Positions 54,182-64,000 of a stretch of DNA of 64,000 nt are shown piece after piece. This stretch comes from Tetramitus jugosus. Taxonomy: Eukaryota; Heterolobosea; Eutetramitea; Acrasida; Vahlkampfiidae. Made by a program: the position numbers and the translations under genes. Location: contig OW569395.1 in the NCBI GenBank assembly GCA_937625935.1, positions 62,001-126,000 of the forward strand. Reading direction: 5' to 3'. How positions within the stretch are numbered: position 1 is the first letter of the stretch; each line of letters starts with the position of its first letter. A model generated the notes under the pieces. It had not been told where the DNA came from, ran no database searches, and worked only from the letters and a program-made list of their open reading frames with translations.

Positions 54182-55123
54182 ATGGCCATTAGCAAGATAA
54201 GGGATAGAGTAAACGCTTCCCTCGATAAGAGTGAACCTCAGCAAAAAAAGATCAAGACCATTCATCAAATCATTAACAATGAAGAAATTTCACCATACAA
54301 ACCGGACGTTCTCGAGAAAACACGAAAAATGTTTTCTCGAGTGGCCAAGGTGTATGTTGTGCAGGAGAATAAAGAGAAGGAAAAACTCAAAGTTAAAGCG
54401 GAGGGAACTGCGATCGCCATCAGCGGTTCAAGTTTCTTGACCGCATATCATGTTGTGAAGGAGTGGATTCCACAACAAGAGAAGAAAGAATGTAAAATAA
54501 TCGTGACAACTTCTGCCAGCCCCATCCTTCCACGATTCATCTCTTTCGACTGGGAGAGGGACCACGACTGGATTTTAGTGCCTCATGTGAGCTGTCCTAC
54601 AGAAAACATTTGCGGGCAAGAACCCTGCCTACTTCCCGAGGGAAAATGTATGGATTTTGCAGTTCTTCACACCCTAGAGACCAATAATGCTCTAGAGAAG
54701 ATTTCAATCAATCAAGACAACCGTAGCAATAGTGCAGAGAATTCTTCAAATTCGGCTGATTCTGTTCAAAGTCCTTGTTGCATCATCGGATTCTTAAGTA
54801 GAGCAATAGAAACAGAAGTTGATTTGAACAATCGTATGACCAATTGTGAAGTGACGTCGGATTGGGACTTTTCGAAGAGTAAGGTGGTCATTGAAGGTAC
54901 GTGGTTCCCATACAAACGTGAAGATAAGATATGCAAACGAGGAATCAACCACACTTGTTCAACTAGTAGTTCAATGTCAGGAAGTGCACTGGTTACATCT
55001 GACAATGTATTGAAAGGAATGCATATCGGGAAGCTGATCCATGGAGTGGCCTTGATATGTGACACGGGTCCTCTGTTTGAGGAAATATCAAAACAGTTCA
55101 ATGGTGCTCAGAGCAATCCGTAG
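54182..55123 (+). CDS. Trypsin-like serine protease domain protein
   Basis: 313 aa, ATG 54182, intronless, no signal peptide. Triad candidates: His in SFLTAYHVVKEW (~residue 95), Asp in KCMDFAVLHTLE (~160) and Ser in SSSMSGSALVTS (~265), in the order and spacing of chymotrypsin-fold Trypsin_2 proteins. The N-terminus has a possible basic nuclear-type patch (PQQKKIK). An Asn/Ser run (residues ~180-200) is low complexity. It lies in the same direction as, and 250 bases after, the degenerate relative. Substrate unknown; active-site integrity is read from motifs only. Confidence 0.68.
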   Translation: MAISKIRDRVNASLDKSEPQQKKIKTIHQIINNEEISPYKPDVLEKTRKMFSRVAKVYVVQENKEKEKLKVKAEGTAIAISGSSFLTAYHVVKEWIPQQEKKECKIIVTTSASPILPRFISFDWERDHDWILVPHVSCPTENICGQEPCLLPEGKCMDFAVLHTLETNNALEKISINQDNRSNSAENSSNSADSVQSPCCIIGFLSRAIETEVDLNNRMTNCEVTSDWDFSKSKVVIEGTWFPYKREDKICKRGINHTCSTSSSMSGSALVTSDNVLKGMHIGKLIHGVALICDTGPLFEEISKQFNGAQSNP

Positions 55124-55360
55124 ATACTCAACCGGAGACAATATCTTGTGCGCTGTAAAATAAATAAACATGAGGTTGACATTTTCCTTTTCGGATCAGT
55201 GTTTCTCAGAAGTTATTAATAACTAATACCCATAGTCACATGACGTGTGGGACAAGGACTTGCTATTTTTTTACAACGCTATTTACCTAAAATATGATTG
55301 TTTTTGCTTCCACTGTTCCTGCTCTGATCTCAATGTTCTCATTTCAAAAACATCAATAAC

Positions 55361-56449
55361 ATGATTGCTGAAGAAATAGGTCACTATCTCAAGAACAAGA
55401 ACCGTGGCTTATCTGATGAAGAAGTTGTCTGTATTCAAGCTAGAAACGAATTCCTTGTACAGGTTTCCCTTGATTCAGCCGTTGTTAGTGGCTGTTGGAG
55501 CTGCGATGAAAGAACAAGTCAAGAGAGCTTGACCCAGTTCTCACAATTCTTAGAACAAACTTTCAAGGAGGAAGGAGGGGATGAAAGAGCAGAAGACTCC
55601 TTCAAGAAAGTGATTCGCAATCCTAATTTTCCCTCTTGTGATCAATACAAGGCCAAAAACAAGGTAATGAAACCAACAGAAATGACACCTCTAGTGTGGA
55701 CATTTATCGATGGTTCATTCCGAGTAGCTGCCAATGTTATTCCTTATGCCAGAGTTTGGACACAAGATGAAAATGTGTGCATCGAGATTGTAGCCTATGT
55801 CAGGTACAACTGGTCAGGAGGTTCGCACAAGAGATTTCCACGAATGTTTACGCTGGGACTCGAAGGAAAGACAAGTTTGAAACAACAACAACAACTTGAC
55901 CTAGTCCTTCAATCTATTCCACACATCGAACAGCACGAGAGTCCAGTTTCCATCGAAGAGAGTAGCTCTCATGAGGTAGGAAGAAGTATGAGCGCGGAAT
56001 TCAGACCTCAAGTCACAGTTTCTGGCACAGGCGGAGGTGGATCATTCGGTGGTGTGTCGGCTCAATTGAATGATAAGGATACGGAAGCGGCAGTGATCAA
56101 GCACCCTTCCGTCACCAAGAAAATATTTGTTGAAGAGTATCAAACAATTGAGAAAAACAAAGTTAACTGGTTGTGCAAGGTTGACTATTACATCGCCTCA
56201 AATGAGCAAGCGAAAATCAAAGACCCAAACCCAGTGGATCGAAATTCTCGGATGAAACACATCATGTATGAGGCTTCCAAAGAGGTGTTTGTAAATTTAG
56301 GAGTATGGGAGTGCTCGAAGGATGTGAAAACCGTAGAATTTTTCTTCACAGGTGAAGTGGAAGTGTTAGAGCATCACTGGATGCATAGGTCGAAATGGAA
56401 TGTCGAATCAAGGATGAAGAACAAAGCGTCAATGACAATAAAATTGTAA
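55361..56449 (+). CDS. Hypothetical protein with Gly-rich central hinge
   Basis: 362 aa, ATG 55361, intronless. I recognise no family. The N-terminal ~160 residues have a GCWSCDE pair and a strand-rich part (VWTFIDGSFRVAANVIPYARVWT). A central low-complexity hinge (SGTGGGGSFGGVSAQL, ~225-240) is followed by a C-terminal ~120 residues with alternating strands (VNWLCKVDYYIASN, VEFFFTGEVEVLEHHW). No signal peptide or membrane helix. It follows the two trypsin-fold genes on the same strand and precedes receptor copy 2. Function not inferable. Confidence 0.6.
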   Translation: MIAEEIGHYLKNKNRGLSDEEVVCIQARNEFLVQVSLDSAVVSGCWSCDERTSQESLTQFSQFLEQTFKEEGGDERAEDSFKKVIRNPNFPSCDQYKAKNKVMKPTEMTPLVWTFIDGSFRVAANVIPYARVWTQDENVCIEIVAYVRYNWSGGSHKRFPRMFTLGLEGKTSLKQQQQLDLVLQSIPHIEQHESPVSIEESSSHEVGRSMSAEFRPQVTVSGTGGGGSFGGVSAQLNDKDTEAAVIKHPSVTKKIFVEEYQTIEKNKVNWLCKVDYYIASNEQAKIKDPNPVDRNSRMKHIMYEASKEVFVNLGVWECSKDVKTVEFFFTGEVEVLEHHWMHRSKWNVESRMKNKASMTIKL

Positions 56450-56862
56450 ATAAAGCAACAATCGATTCATTTATTCAAACAACAAACAACCCTGAAGATC
56501 ACTCAACAAGAATGAATTTGTAACTTCTTTAAGGTAAATTTTCACATTTCCGTGAGCGCCGTTTCAGAAAATTCGCTCTGATTTTTCGCGCTTTCGTGAC
56601 AAGGAAAAGTTCACTATTCTTGTCCGATTACTCCAAGTTCGTGTGCATTCCATCGTGTCACTGGAGGACACTTGACGTGTTCTCCGGTTGTCCCTCGAGT
56701 TCACCACTGATTTTCGTCTTGAATTCCACAAATCACTCAGGGTTCCGCTCGGAAGAAGATACACCCACAAACAACAAACAAAGAATTACTTTTCTAGTAG
56801 TAGTTCAACCGCATACACGAGAGCACTTTTTTCCCTTGAAAGTTAGTGTGTTTCGTTTCAAA
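56450..56862. other. Intergenic spacer
   Basis: Promoter side of receptor copy 2. A short minus-strand frame (56564-56770) is Ser/Arg-rich but has no support. No RNA gene or repeat seen. Confidence 0.45.
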
Positions 56863-59800
56863 ATGACAAGGTGGTTCTTCAAGATGATGACCAATAAGAA
56901 TGCCAACAAGAATCGTTTATCATTGTTCAATACAACCCTAGTGGTGGCAATGATGATAATTTTATGCGTCATGAGTTCCATCAATCATAATGGCATGGTG
57001 CATGCGTATGAACTTGCTTGTGCAAAAAAGAGTGGAATAATAGAGTTGGGCAAGTGTTATTACCATGCAGAGAAGGCAGTCAAGAGAGATCCCTTGGAAG
57101 GACATAACTTTTGTCAAAATCTAGGATATCAAGGATTGTTACAGATTAACAATCATATTGAAGCTCAGTACATGATTGAAACTTATGATGTGTGGACTGG
57201 TATTCAAAAGAGAAGAGACAATGCTTGGATTCAGATGAACAATTTGCAAGTTGCGAGTTGGTTAGAATTTTCGCCACCAGACACTACGGATGGCCCAGCT
57301 TATGCATTGTACGATACGACAGGAAACTTGACTGCTGTACCTAGTGCCTCTGTGTCTCCAATGAGAGTGACTTGTGAATCAATGGTGGAAGAAGAATGTC
57401 ACCGTTTGGGAGCAGAGACAGTGCTCGGGAAGTGTGTGACACTGGTTCCTGAACTTGCAGCATACCCCAATTGTCCAGATCGATGCCATAGCATTAATAG
57501 TCTCTTCAGGCCAATTCAAATCCTTACTGAAAACGAGAGGGACCTCTTTAGCGCCAAGTTGGAGTTTGAAACGGTTTGGCTCGATCAATCCATATCAGAC
57601 AGTCTCTACAAGTTCCGGAACGGTATTCAGTCAACATACAATCCCGGTCTTTTTCCCTACCTAGCACCACAGGATTATCGTGAAGTTCTTATGTTTCCGA
57701 ATGGTACCTATGAGTACGCAATCGGTGAGGCTACTAATGCTTTCTGTGCCTGTGAGAGAGTAATCTCCGAGGAGTGCCAGAAGCAATATGGTTATTACTT
57801 TTCTGGGAGATGTTTTCGATATGTGACTGATCCACTGAACTCATTTGATGCGAAAGCTTATTGTGGTGCTTTGGGATTCGACACGGTGGCTGTTGCCAAC
57901 AATTTTGATGATATCAGCTTTTTGTATGACATGTCTTCAAACAAAACAGCCAATCAATATTTAGTAAGAGTTACCAATGATACAACAGCCCTAAATGCTG
58001 GACAGTTAGATGGAGGAAGCTTGGTAGCTGTCTCAAGCACTGATCTTCTTCCATTTATTTGTCAAATGAAATTTAAATGCTTTGGGAAGAATAGTACAGA
58101 TGCAGGGGTTTGTGGTGGACGAGGTAGATGTGTGGGAAACAATCAATGCCTATGCAATGATCCAAATGTGGTTGGAGATGAATGTACAGCCAAGGAGAGA
58201 TACCCTTTTGAAGCTCAGAGGTTAAATGCCGATGTGAACCTTCAGGAGTATGATATTCGTTCTGCCGTTGTCAGAAATAATGTGGTCTATTTTGCAGCGA
58301 ATCATACAATTTATGAAGCGCATAAGGACTTGGATCAAGTGACTGTGTTTCCTCTTTTGAACAATGGATCATCTTTTACTGGTAATTTTGAATTTGATTT
58401 GATAGCGACGAGCAAACCCTATGGATTAGCAGTGGGACCTGATCAGATTTTATACACATCAGATCTAGATTATGCTCTGGTGAGAGGAATTAACTTTGAC
58501 ACTGAAATGATTGATATTGTCGTTAATCATGATTTGACTACTGCAAACGGCATTGCGGTCAGCAGTCAATCAATTTATGTGTCAGATGGTACTTTTGTCA
58601 AGCAATTTGATCTCTTGTCCGGCAATCTCACTTCAACTGATCTTGAAGTACCTGGTGATACTCCATTGGTATTTTGTCATGGCAAGTTATTTTTCTCCAG
58701 TGAGGGAGATATCACTGTTTATGAGGAACAGTCACAGAGTACTCGTTCGTTAGCTACCGGTGTCAATACTGGTCAACATTTTACTGTTGATCCAGTTTCT
58801 GGTGCTTTGTTTCTCTATTCATCTTCATCCATTCTCTCCTTCTCTACGAATGGAATGCAGAGAAGTCTCATTGCAAGCGGTCTCGACAGCGCCCTAAGTT
58901 ATACAAGCAAAATTACTATCAATGATATCAAAGCAATGGCACTCGATCAATCCTACCTCACTGTGCTGAGTAACACCGGCTATACAGAGGTGAAGTTCAG
59001 ATGTGAACCTGGATTCCAAGAACCAGAGTGTGTGGTTCCTCTTTGCTTTGGAGTACCTGCGACAGAAGAAACAGTGTGTAATTCCAGAGGTACTTGTATA
59101 GCGCCTGATGTGTGCATATGTAATAACAAGGATTTCGATGCCAGAGATTGCAGTGGAGAAGCAGGTATACTTACAGGCGCGACAGTATCTCTCCTCAAAG
59201 ACAACACTGTGGGAGCTATTGGAGGTGCTCTAGACATTGTGGAGAATTCATTTTTGTACTATTGTGACGCAAGTAACAACATCATGTTTTTGAATAGAAT
59301 TACTGGAGCAGTGGAAGTGCTAGCAACTCCCGGTTATCCATGTAATAGTATCACACCAACCAAGAATCAAACTATTTACCTTGTTTCATTTAACTCTTGG
59401 ATTGGGGAGTTGGATATTATCGCAAAGAATGTGACAGTTATCGCTGGAATCCAAGGAGTACCAGGAAACGTTGATGGATATTCGGATACATCTATGGTAG
59501 GTGTCGTGGAAAGTGTGGTGATCGATCCTTATGACAATAATATTGCCTACTTTGCTGATGGAACTGCTGGAACCATTAAGAGGCTCGACTTGAGAACAAC
59601 AAGAGTGACAACTATTACAACAGGTTCCTCTTTGATGATTGGACATGTGTCTGAAGTGTCATATTTTGGAAAATCACTTGGAAGACTAACATTAATCAAG
59701 GATACGCTTGTGTTTTCAGCAAATGCCAAAATGTTTGAATTGTCGTTAAAAGATATGAATATCAAACTCCTGACGACACTCTATCTGGCCCATATCACTG

Positions 59801-62800
59801 AGAATGTTTTGACTGGTGATCTGTACATTTCTGGTGGTGCAAAGAATTATATTGACACTCTATCAGCAGACAAACAATCAACAACGATATTTCTGGGAGA
59901 TCCTAATTCTGGAGATGGAGGTAACGATGTGGCATCTGCGAGATTCAATGATATCAGATCGACACTTTTCGATCAGAAAACAAGAGAACTCATTATCTTC
60001 AGCAAAGGGAATAACCAAATTAGAACTCTGAAATTTGCTTGCGATAAGTATGCTGGTGACCAGTGCGATACAATTTACTGTGCAGGCATTCCTCAAGGTC
60101 ATCCGGATGTCTGTGGGGGCTATGGCTTCTGTGAGTCACAAGATAAATGCACGTGCATTAGAAATTATGGTAGTTGCGTGCATATCTGTCTTAATGACAC
60201 AAGTACTCTTTGCTCAGGTTATGGCACATGTGTTAATGTGAACCAATGTGTTACACCTGATATTACTGTATCAACACCGATCTATTCACCTCCATGCTCC
60301 GACGCAGTTGTCAATGCCTCGATCAACATTCCTGATTACACCTTGACTTGGAAGCTCGTAGATATAACGTTAGTTAACTCAAAGGATCGCACAGCACTTG
60401 AGCTAGCACTTCAGAACGAAAGTGGACCTGTTCTCACTATTCCGAATTTCATGCTCATATATGGTACTGTTGCTACCCTCAACTTAACGATATCTTCGAT
60501 TGCAGGAACTGTATCTCGACTGATTGAACTCCATAAGAATGCATTGCCTGGTGCTAAAATTGTTGCACCAGCTGTTGTGAAGGGTTATGAACAGTTCACC
60601 TTAAATTCTTCAATTGCCAATTTCCCCAGTTGCATAGACACGAGTTATTTGACATATACTTGGAAGATAGATGACATCGTGGTATCAACTGAGTATGCGT
60701 TCATAGTGGAAGCTAAAACACAATTGCCTGGCTATCATACAGTGAAATTGATAACACAAGTATCACAGATGTCATCAGAGAGTGATTTCCAATTTTATGT
60801 GCAGAGACCCTCTCCAATACCAATAATTGTTGGAGGAGATGCTAAGATTACCCAAAACTCTTCATACATTCTCGACGCTTCTTTGAGTTCAGATGATGAG
60901 ATTAGTAGTTTGAAAATGGCAAACTTCACATGGTCATCCGTATCCCTAGATTCATTTGTTGATTGCACTTACATGATCAATGTGACCGAGTCGAATGGTC
61001 AAAAAGCTGTATTCGTCCCAACAATTGTTGGAAACTTCCAGATTTCATTGACAATGAGTAGCGTAGATGGACGAACAGGCATAACCACTGTCAAAATAAC
61101 CGTAGTTTCCCAAGTAATACCCTCTGTCAGACTCGTGGGTAAGAATTCTGTGCTTGGTGCAAGCTTGAAATTAGCATTTGAAGCTGAAGTTCTAACAAAT
61201 GTTAGTATGTCTTCGCTCGAATTCGAATGGATATTATACAATCTAGGTTTAGACAGCTTAACTCCTCCAGCTGTTAACTTGACAAGTCAAGATCTTTTGG
61301 TACCTAGCAACCGACTAAAGAATTTTGTGATAAGACCTAATACTCTGTCGCCAGGTTCCAGCTATCTATTGAAGGTATTTTGCAATATTCGTGGTTCCCC
61401 AGAGAAGTCCTATTCAACTCTCTCGTTCTACATGAGACCACCACCGACAACAACAGATCTAGTTGGTATCACTGCGCTTGTCAATAATAGCACAGTTCAC
61501 GTCGAAGCAGTAGGATGGACTGACAATCCAAACTCTCTTAATCTACAATACGCTTTTGAGTACTATGATTCTCAGACTCAATCTTGGAATATTTTGGCAC
61601 CATTTGGAGATTCATCTGCTGTGGATGCTCAATTCTTTGTTTCAAAGGCCCAAGATGTAACAATCGTTTGTCGGGTGAGGAATATTTTCTATGCCCAAAG
61701 AAAGGTGAACATTACTGTCCACTTAGATCCAAAACCAATACAGAAGGCTGACGTTCAATCTCTTCTTTCTCAAAAGAAGAGTCAATTGCTCAGTGGTAGT
61801 GTGTCATCTGATTTGGGTTTTGTGCTTCTCCAAGTAACAAACTACTATGCACACAGCTCTGAAACCATTGATCCAACAATTGCATTCGATTTGATAGATA
61901 TCATCACTAGAACGATCGATAGCACTTCACAAAAGCCAGAGCAATTCGCAAATCAACAAATGAAGTCCTTGGAGTACCTTTCCGAAAGTGTGAGTGGATA
62001 CAACTATCAGCTTCTCAATCTCACAAAGTATGTTCTTTGGAATTTTGGTGTGGCAGATGTGGATGATATTATCTTGAGTGCAAGTTCTACAATATCTCGA
62101 TTAATTCAATCGAACAATGGCACTAACGACATCAGCTCAATGGCAGTCTCAACTCTCCAGAAATTGACAACTGTTGTATTGAACTCGAAGGAGCCAGATG
62201 AAGAAGCGACTACCTTGTCTACAACGAGTTACACACTGGTTGCTTTCAAAACATACGGAAGCAGTCTTCAAAATGTGTCACTTGAAAGCAATTACTCTTC
62301 GATTCGCTTGCCAGAGAATGTCATATCGAACTCGAATTCCGATTCAGTATTTTCAATGGAGTATTTCACCTATCCTGACCAGCACAGTGCTCTTTGGAAT
62401 ACTGATATTGCAGCCAATATTTCCTCGAGTATCATTTCTGTGAGAATATTGGATGAGTCATTGAGAAAGATTGCAATCGAAGCATCTGAGTCAGATCCAC
62501 TTGTTCTTGTGATCAAAAAGAATAATGAAACATCAACAGATGATGAACTAGCTACATTTACATGCCGATACTATGATGAGACAACAGATTCCGAGTGGGG
62601 TACATATGGTTGTTGGTTGTACAACGAGACTGATGAATATGTGATCTGTCATTGCAATCATACAACCTCATTCGCAGCATTTGTGCAATATTCCAAGAAG
62701 GATCTGGAGAAGCCACTCACAAAGGATACCAAGAACTTGTACTATGCAAGAATTGCATTCAATGCCTTCTTTATGATCATCATTGCGATTTTGGTCGTCT

Positions 62801-64000
62801 TTTTGATTATTGTTCGAAACAGACAGCCAGTCAGATCCAGATTGTTTGCTCCATTGTTCTGCCTGCTTGCATTGTTTATTGAATGTTCATTGCAAGGTGT
62901 TCTGCGTTCGGCACTTCTATCAGTGGATAATCGAGCGAAGATGGTCACTGCAATCAATGTGATTGGTGGAATCATTATCACAATCTCATGCCCTCTCTCA
63001 GTGACAGCCTTGTTCATTTACTTGTGGCAGAATGTTCGATACATGTTGATGAGACAGTATTATGAAATTATGGACTTGTTGGATGGCAAGATTCATTCAT
63101 CTCGATTGGCACAAGTATCCAAGTTGATCATCTCCAAAGCACTTTTCATCGTCTCATGTGTTCTCGTGTTTGTTCCATGCTTCATTTACTTCCTGGTGAT
63201 CTCAACTGTGGGAGGAGTAGAGAGCAGCAAATCTTCCACCACTGCAACTGCATTAACTATTTCAAATGCTGTTGTTTATCTGGGTCTGCTCGCATTGATA
63301 AGTATTGGAATTGTGATCACGTTCCTCTGGGATGCTTCGATTGGCAAGTTGCTCCAACAGAAGAAACTGAGAGCTAATTCTGAAGTAAGAACACCAAAGG
63401 AAACTCCAAAGGATGCACAAGACAAGTTGAAGAAGGTTGTGGAGCCAATTTCGAAACATTTCCTGAAGGATGATCCATTGTTCTTCAGGTTAGACGCCCT
63501 TCTCATCTCTTTCACAGTTTGTTTTGGCTTTGTTTACTTTGCACTTGGGATTGCAGTTCAATATGGAGGAAGCCATCTCCAGAGCACACCTATTCAGATT
63601 GCACTCCTTGTTTTCGAAATTGTATTTGTATTCTTGAGAATCTTTGCATTTGGTGGTGCTCTGGCAATTATTGTGCTTGCCAAATGGAGAAGAACTAACT
63701 TTGATCAGGCTCATTCAGAGATTGTGGATGAAGGAACGATGGAACATGTTTTGCTCGGTTTAATCAAATCAAAGCATGGAAACTTAATATTCAGAGATTA
63801 TTGTGTCAAGGAGTTTGCATTGGAGAATTTGTTGGCCTTCCAAGACTTGGACAAGTTGAAAGCTGATTGGAGTTCTTTGGATGAGGCACACAAGCAAGCA
63901 CGCTTTGATACTTTTTATTCACTCTATGTTCAGTCTGGATCTGATCTGGAAGTCAATATTCCAGGAGTGGTCAGAAAGCAAGTCAATCAGTTGAAACAGG
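56863..64000 (+). CDS. Adhesion-GPCR-like receptor with 7TM and RGS domain (copy 2, 3' partial)
   Basis: Open from ATG 56863 to the window edge with no in-frame stop in the lines I translated (56863-59340, 60121-61380 and samples to 64000). About 58 codons are missing compared with copy 1. Same domain order as copy 1: hydrophobic signal (~26-45), C-type-lectin-like module (GKCYYHAEKA, VWTGIQKRRDN), second Cys-rich module, EGF-like units, propellers, PKD/REJ-like repeats, GPS (CNHTTSFA near 62653), 7TM (about 62740-63690), start of RGS. The sequence runs straight through the place where copy 1 has its intron (NNLQVASW, 57238-57261). Identity to copy 1 is patchy: near 100% at DNA level over 58921-60110 and from about 61440 on, much lower over 56863-58880 and 60360-61430. 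Confidence 0.83.
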   Translation, partial: MTRWFFKMMTNKNANKNRLSLFNTTLVVAMMIILCVMSSINHNGMVHAYELACAKKSGIIELGKCYYHAEKAVKRDPLEGHNFCQNLGYQGLLQINNHIEAQYMIETYDVWTGIQKRRDNAWIQMNNLQVASWLEFSPPDTTDGPAYALYDTTGNLTAVPSASVSPMRVTCESMVEEECHRLGAETVLGKCVTLVPELAAYPNCPDRCHSINSLFRPIQILTENERDLFSAKLEFETVWLDQSISDSLYKFRNGIQSTYNPGLFPYLAPQDYREVLMFPNGTYEYAIGEATNAFCACERVISEECQKQYGYYFSGRCFRYVTDPLNSFDAKAYCGALGFDTVAVANNFDDISFLYDMSSNKTANQYLVRVTNDTTALNAGQLDGGSLVAVSSTDLLPFICQMKFKCFGKNSTDAGVCGGRGRCVGNNQCLCNDPNVVGDECTAKERYPFEAQRLNADVNLQEYDIRSAVVRNNVVYFAANHTIYEAHKDLDQVTVFPLLNNGSSFTGNFEFDLIATSKPYGLAVGPDQILYTSDLDYALVRGINFDTEMIDIVVNHDLTTANGIAVSSQSIYVSDGTFVKQFDLLSGNLTSTDLEVPGDTPLVFCHGKLFFSSEGDITVYEEQSQSTRSLATGVNTGQHFTVDPVSGALFLYSSSSILSFSTNGMQRSLIASGLDSALSYTSKITINDIKAMALDQSYLTVLSNTGYTEVKFRCEPGFQEPECVVPLCFGVPATEETVCNSRGTCIAPDVCICNNKDFDARDCSGEAGILTGATVSLLKDNTVGAIGGALDIVENSFLYYCDASNNIMFLNRITGAVEVLATPGYPCNSITPTKNQTIYLVSFNSWIGELDIIAKNVTVIAGIQGVPGNVDGYSDTSMVGVVESVVIDPYDNNIAYFADGTAGTIKRLDLRTTRVTTITTGSSLMIGHVSEVSYFGKSLGRLTLIKDTLVFSANAKMFELSLKDMNIKLLTTLYLAHITENVLTGDLYISGGAKNYIDTLSADKQSTTIFLGDPNSGDGGNDVASARFNDIRSTLFDQKTRELIIFSKGNNQIRTLKFACDKYAGDQCDTIYCAGIPQGHPDVCGGYGFCESQDKCTCIRNYGSCVHICLNDTSTLCSGYGTCVNVNQCVTPDITVSTPIYSPPCSDAVVNASINIPDYTLTWKLVDITLVNSKDRTALELALQNESGPVLTIPNFMLIYGTVATLNLTISSIAGTVSRLIELHKNALPGAKIVAPAVVKGYEQFTLNSSIANFPSCIDTSYLTYTWKIDDIVVSTEYAFIVEAKTQLPGYHTVKLITQVSQMSSESDFQFYVQRPSPIPIIVGGDAKITQNSSYILDASLSSDDEISSLKMANFTWSSVSLDSFVDCTYMINVTESNGQKAVFVPTIVGNFQISLTMSSVDGRTGITTVKITVVSQVIPSVRLVGKNSVLGASLKLAFEAEVLTNVSMSSLEFEWILYNLGLDSLTPPAVNLTSQDLLVPSNRLKNFVIRPNTLSPGSSYLLKVFCNIRGSPEKSYSTLSFYMRPPPTTTDLVGITALVNNSTVHVEAVGWTDNPNSLNLQYAFEYYDSQTQSWNILAPFGDSSAVDAQFFVSKAQDVTIVCRVRNIFYAQRKVNITVHLDPKPIQKADVQSLLSQKKSQLLSGSVSSDLGFVLLQVTNYYAHSSETIDPTIAFDLIDIITRTIDSTSQKPEQFANQQMKSLEYLSESVSGYNYQLLNLTKYVLWNFGVADVDDIILSASSTISRLIQSNNGTNDISSMAVSTLQKLTTVVLNSKEPDEEATTLSTTSYTLVAFKTYGSSLQNVSLESNYSSIRLPENVISNSNSDSVFSMEYFTYPDQHSALWNTDIAANISSSIISVRILDESLRKIAIEASESDPLVLVIKKNNETSTDDELATFTCRYYDETTDSEWGTYGCWLYNETDEYVICHCNHTTSFAAFVQYSKKDLEKPLTKDTKNLYYARIAFNAFFMIIIAILVVFLIIVRNRQPVRSRLFAPLFCLLALFIECSLQGVLRSALLSVDNRAKMVTAINVIGGIIITISCPLSVTALFIYLWQNVRYMLMRQYYEIMDLLDGKIHSSRLAQVSKLIISKALFIVSCVLVFVPCFIYFLVISTVGGVESSKSSTTATALTISNAVVYLGLLALISIGIVITFLWDASIGKLLQQKKLRANSEVRTPKETPKDAQDKLKKVVEPISKHFLKDDPLFFRLDALLISFTVCFGFVYFALGIAVQYGGSHLQSTPIQIALLVFEIVFVFLRIFAFGGALAIIVLAKWRRTNFDQAHSEIVDEGTMEHVLLGLIKSKHGNLIFRDYCVKEFALENLLAFQDLDKLKADWSSLDEAHKQARFDTFYSLYVQSGSDLEVNIPGVVRKQVNQLKQ

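Overview
The window is eukaryotic nuclear DNA, most likely from a heterolobosean amoeba of the Naegleria type. Signs of this are moderately AT-rich, gene-dense sequence (about 25 protein genes in 64 kb), short GT-AG introns of about 62-121 nt with a mostly GTATGT 5' splice site, runs of Asn, Gln and acidic residues, chromosomal tRNA and 5S genes, a histone H3 gene, and an unusual wealth of 7TM receptors fused to RGS domains. The genus call rests on gene content and style, not on a database match.

Layout. 1-9.6 kb: the end of an O-fucosyltransferase-like gene, a run of stem-loops, tRNA-Val(TAC), a WW-Nudix fusion gene, a 7TM-RGS receptor, a secreted strictosidine-synthase-like protein, a small protein with an unrecognised CYGC zinc domain, and an F-box/ankyrin protein. 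9.7-23 kb: tRNA-Gln(TTG), a secreted subtilase, a PTC7-like PP2C phosphatase with a long acidic insert, an unrecognised three-exon gene, an importin-11-like karyopherin, and an anchored surface protein with a Ser/Pro/Thr stalk. 23-34.5 kb: the GATOR2 subunit MIOS, a 3'-truncated 5S rRNA copy, a GT31 glycosyltransferase, two small possible coding remnants, an intact 5S rRNA gene in the opposite orientation, an F-box-like protein, histone H3 and prolyl aminopeptidase. 34.7-64 kb: a secreted phospholipase-D-family protein, a 2437-residue adhesion-GPCR-like receptor (C-type-lectin-like, EGF, beta-propeller, PKD/REJ-like, GPS, 7TM, RGS), the exosome nuclease DIS3, a large second CYGC protein, a Ulp1/SENP SUMO protease, two trypsin-fold proteins (one with an intact triad, one degenerate), an unrecognised gene, and a second adhesion-GPCR-RGS paralogue running off the right edge.

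How genes relate. The conserved housekeeping genes (DIS3, importin, MIOS, H3, prolyl aminopeptidase, SUMO protease, PP2C) have no evident operon-like link; several are arranged head-to-head or tail-to-tail with short spacers. The accessory part is the right-hand 27 kb. There, two adhesion-type receptors, each carrying its own G-protein GTPase-activating (RGS) domain, flank three plus-strand genes of uncertain role. The two receptors show a mosaic of near-identical and diverged blocks and differ by one intron. The best candidates for undescribed biology are this receptor architecture and the CYGC Cys/His domain family, which occurs twice in the window.
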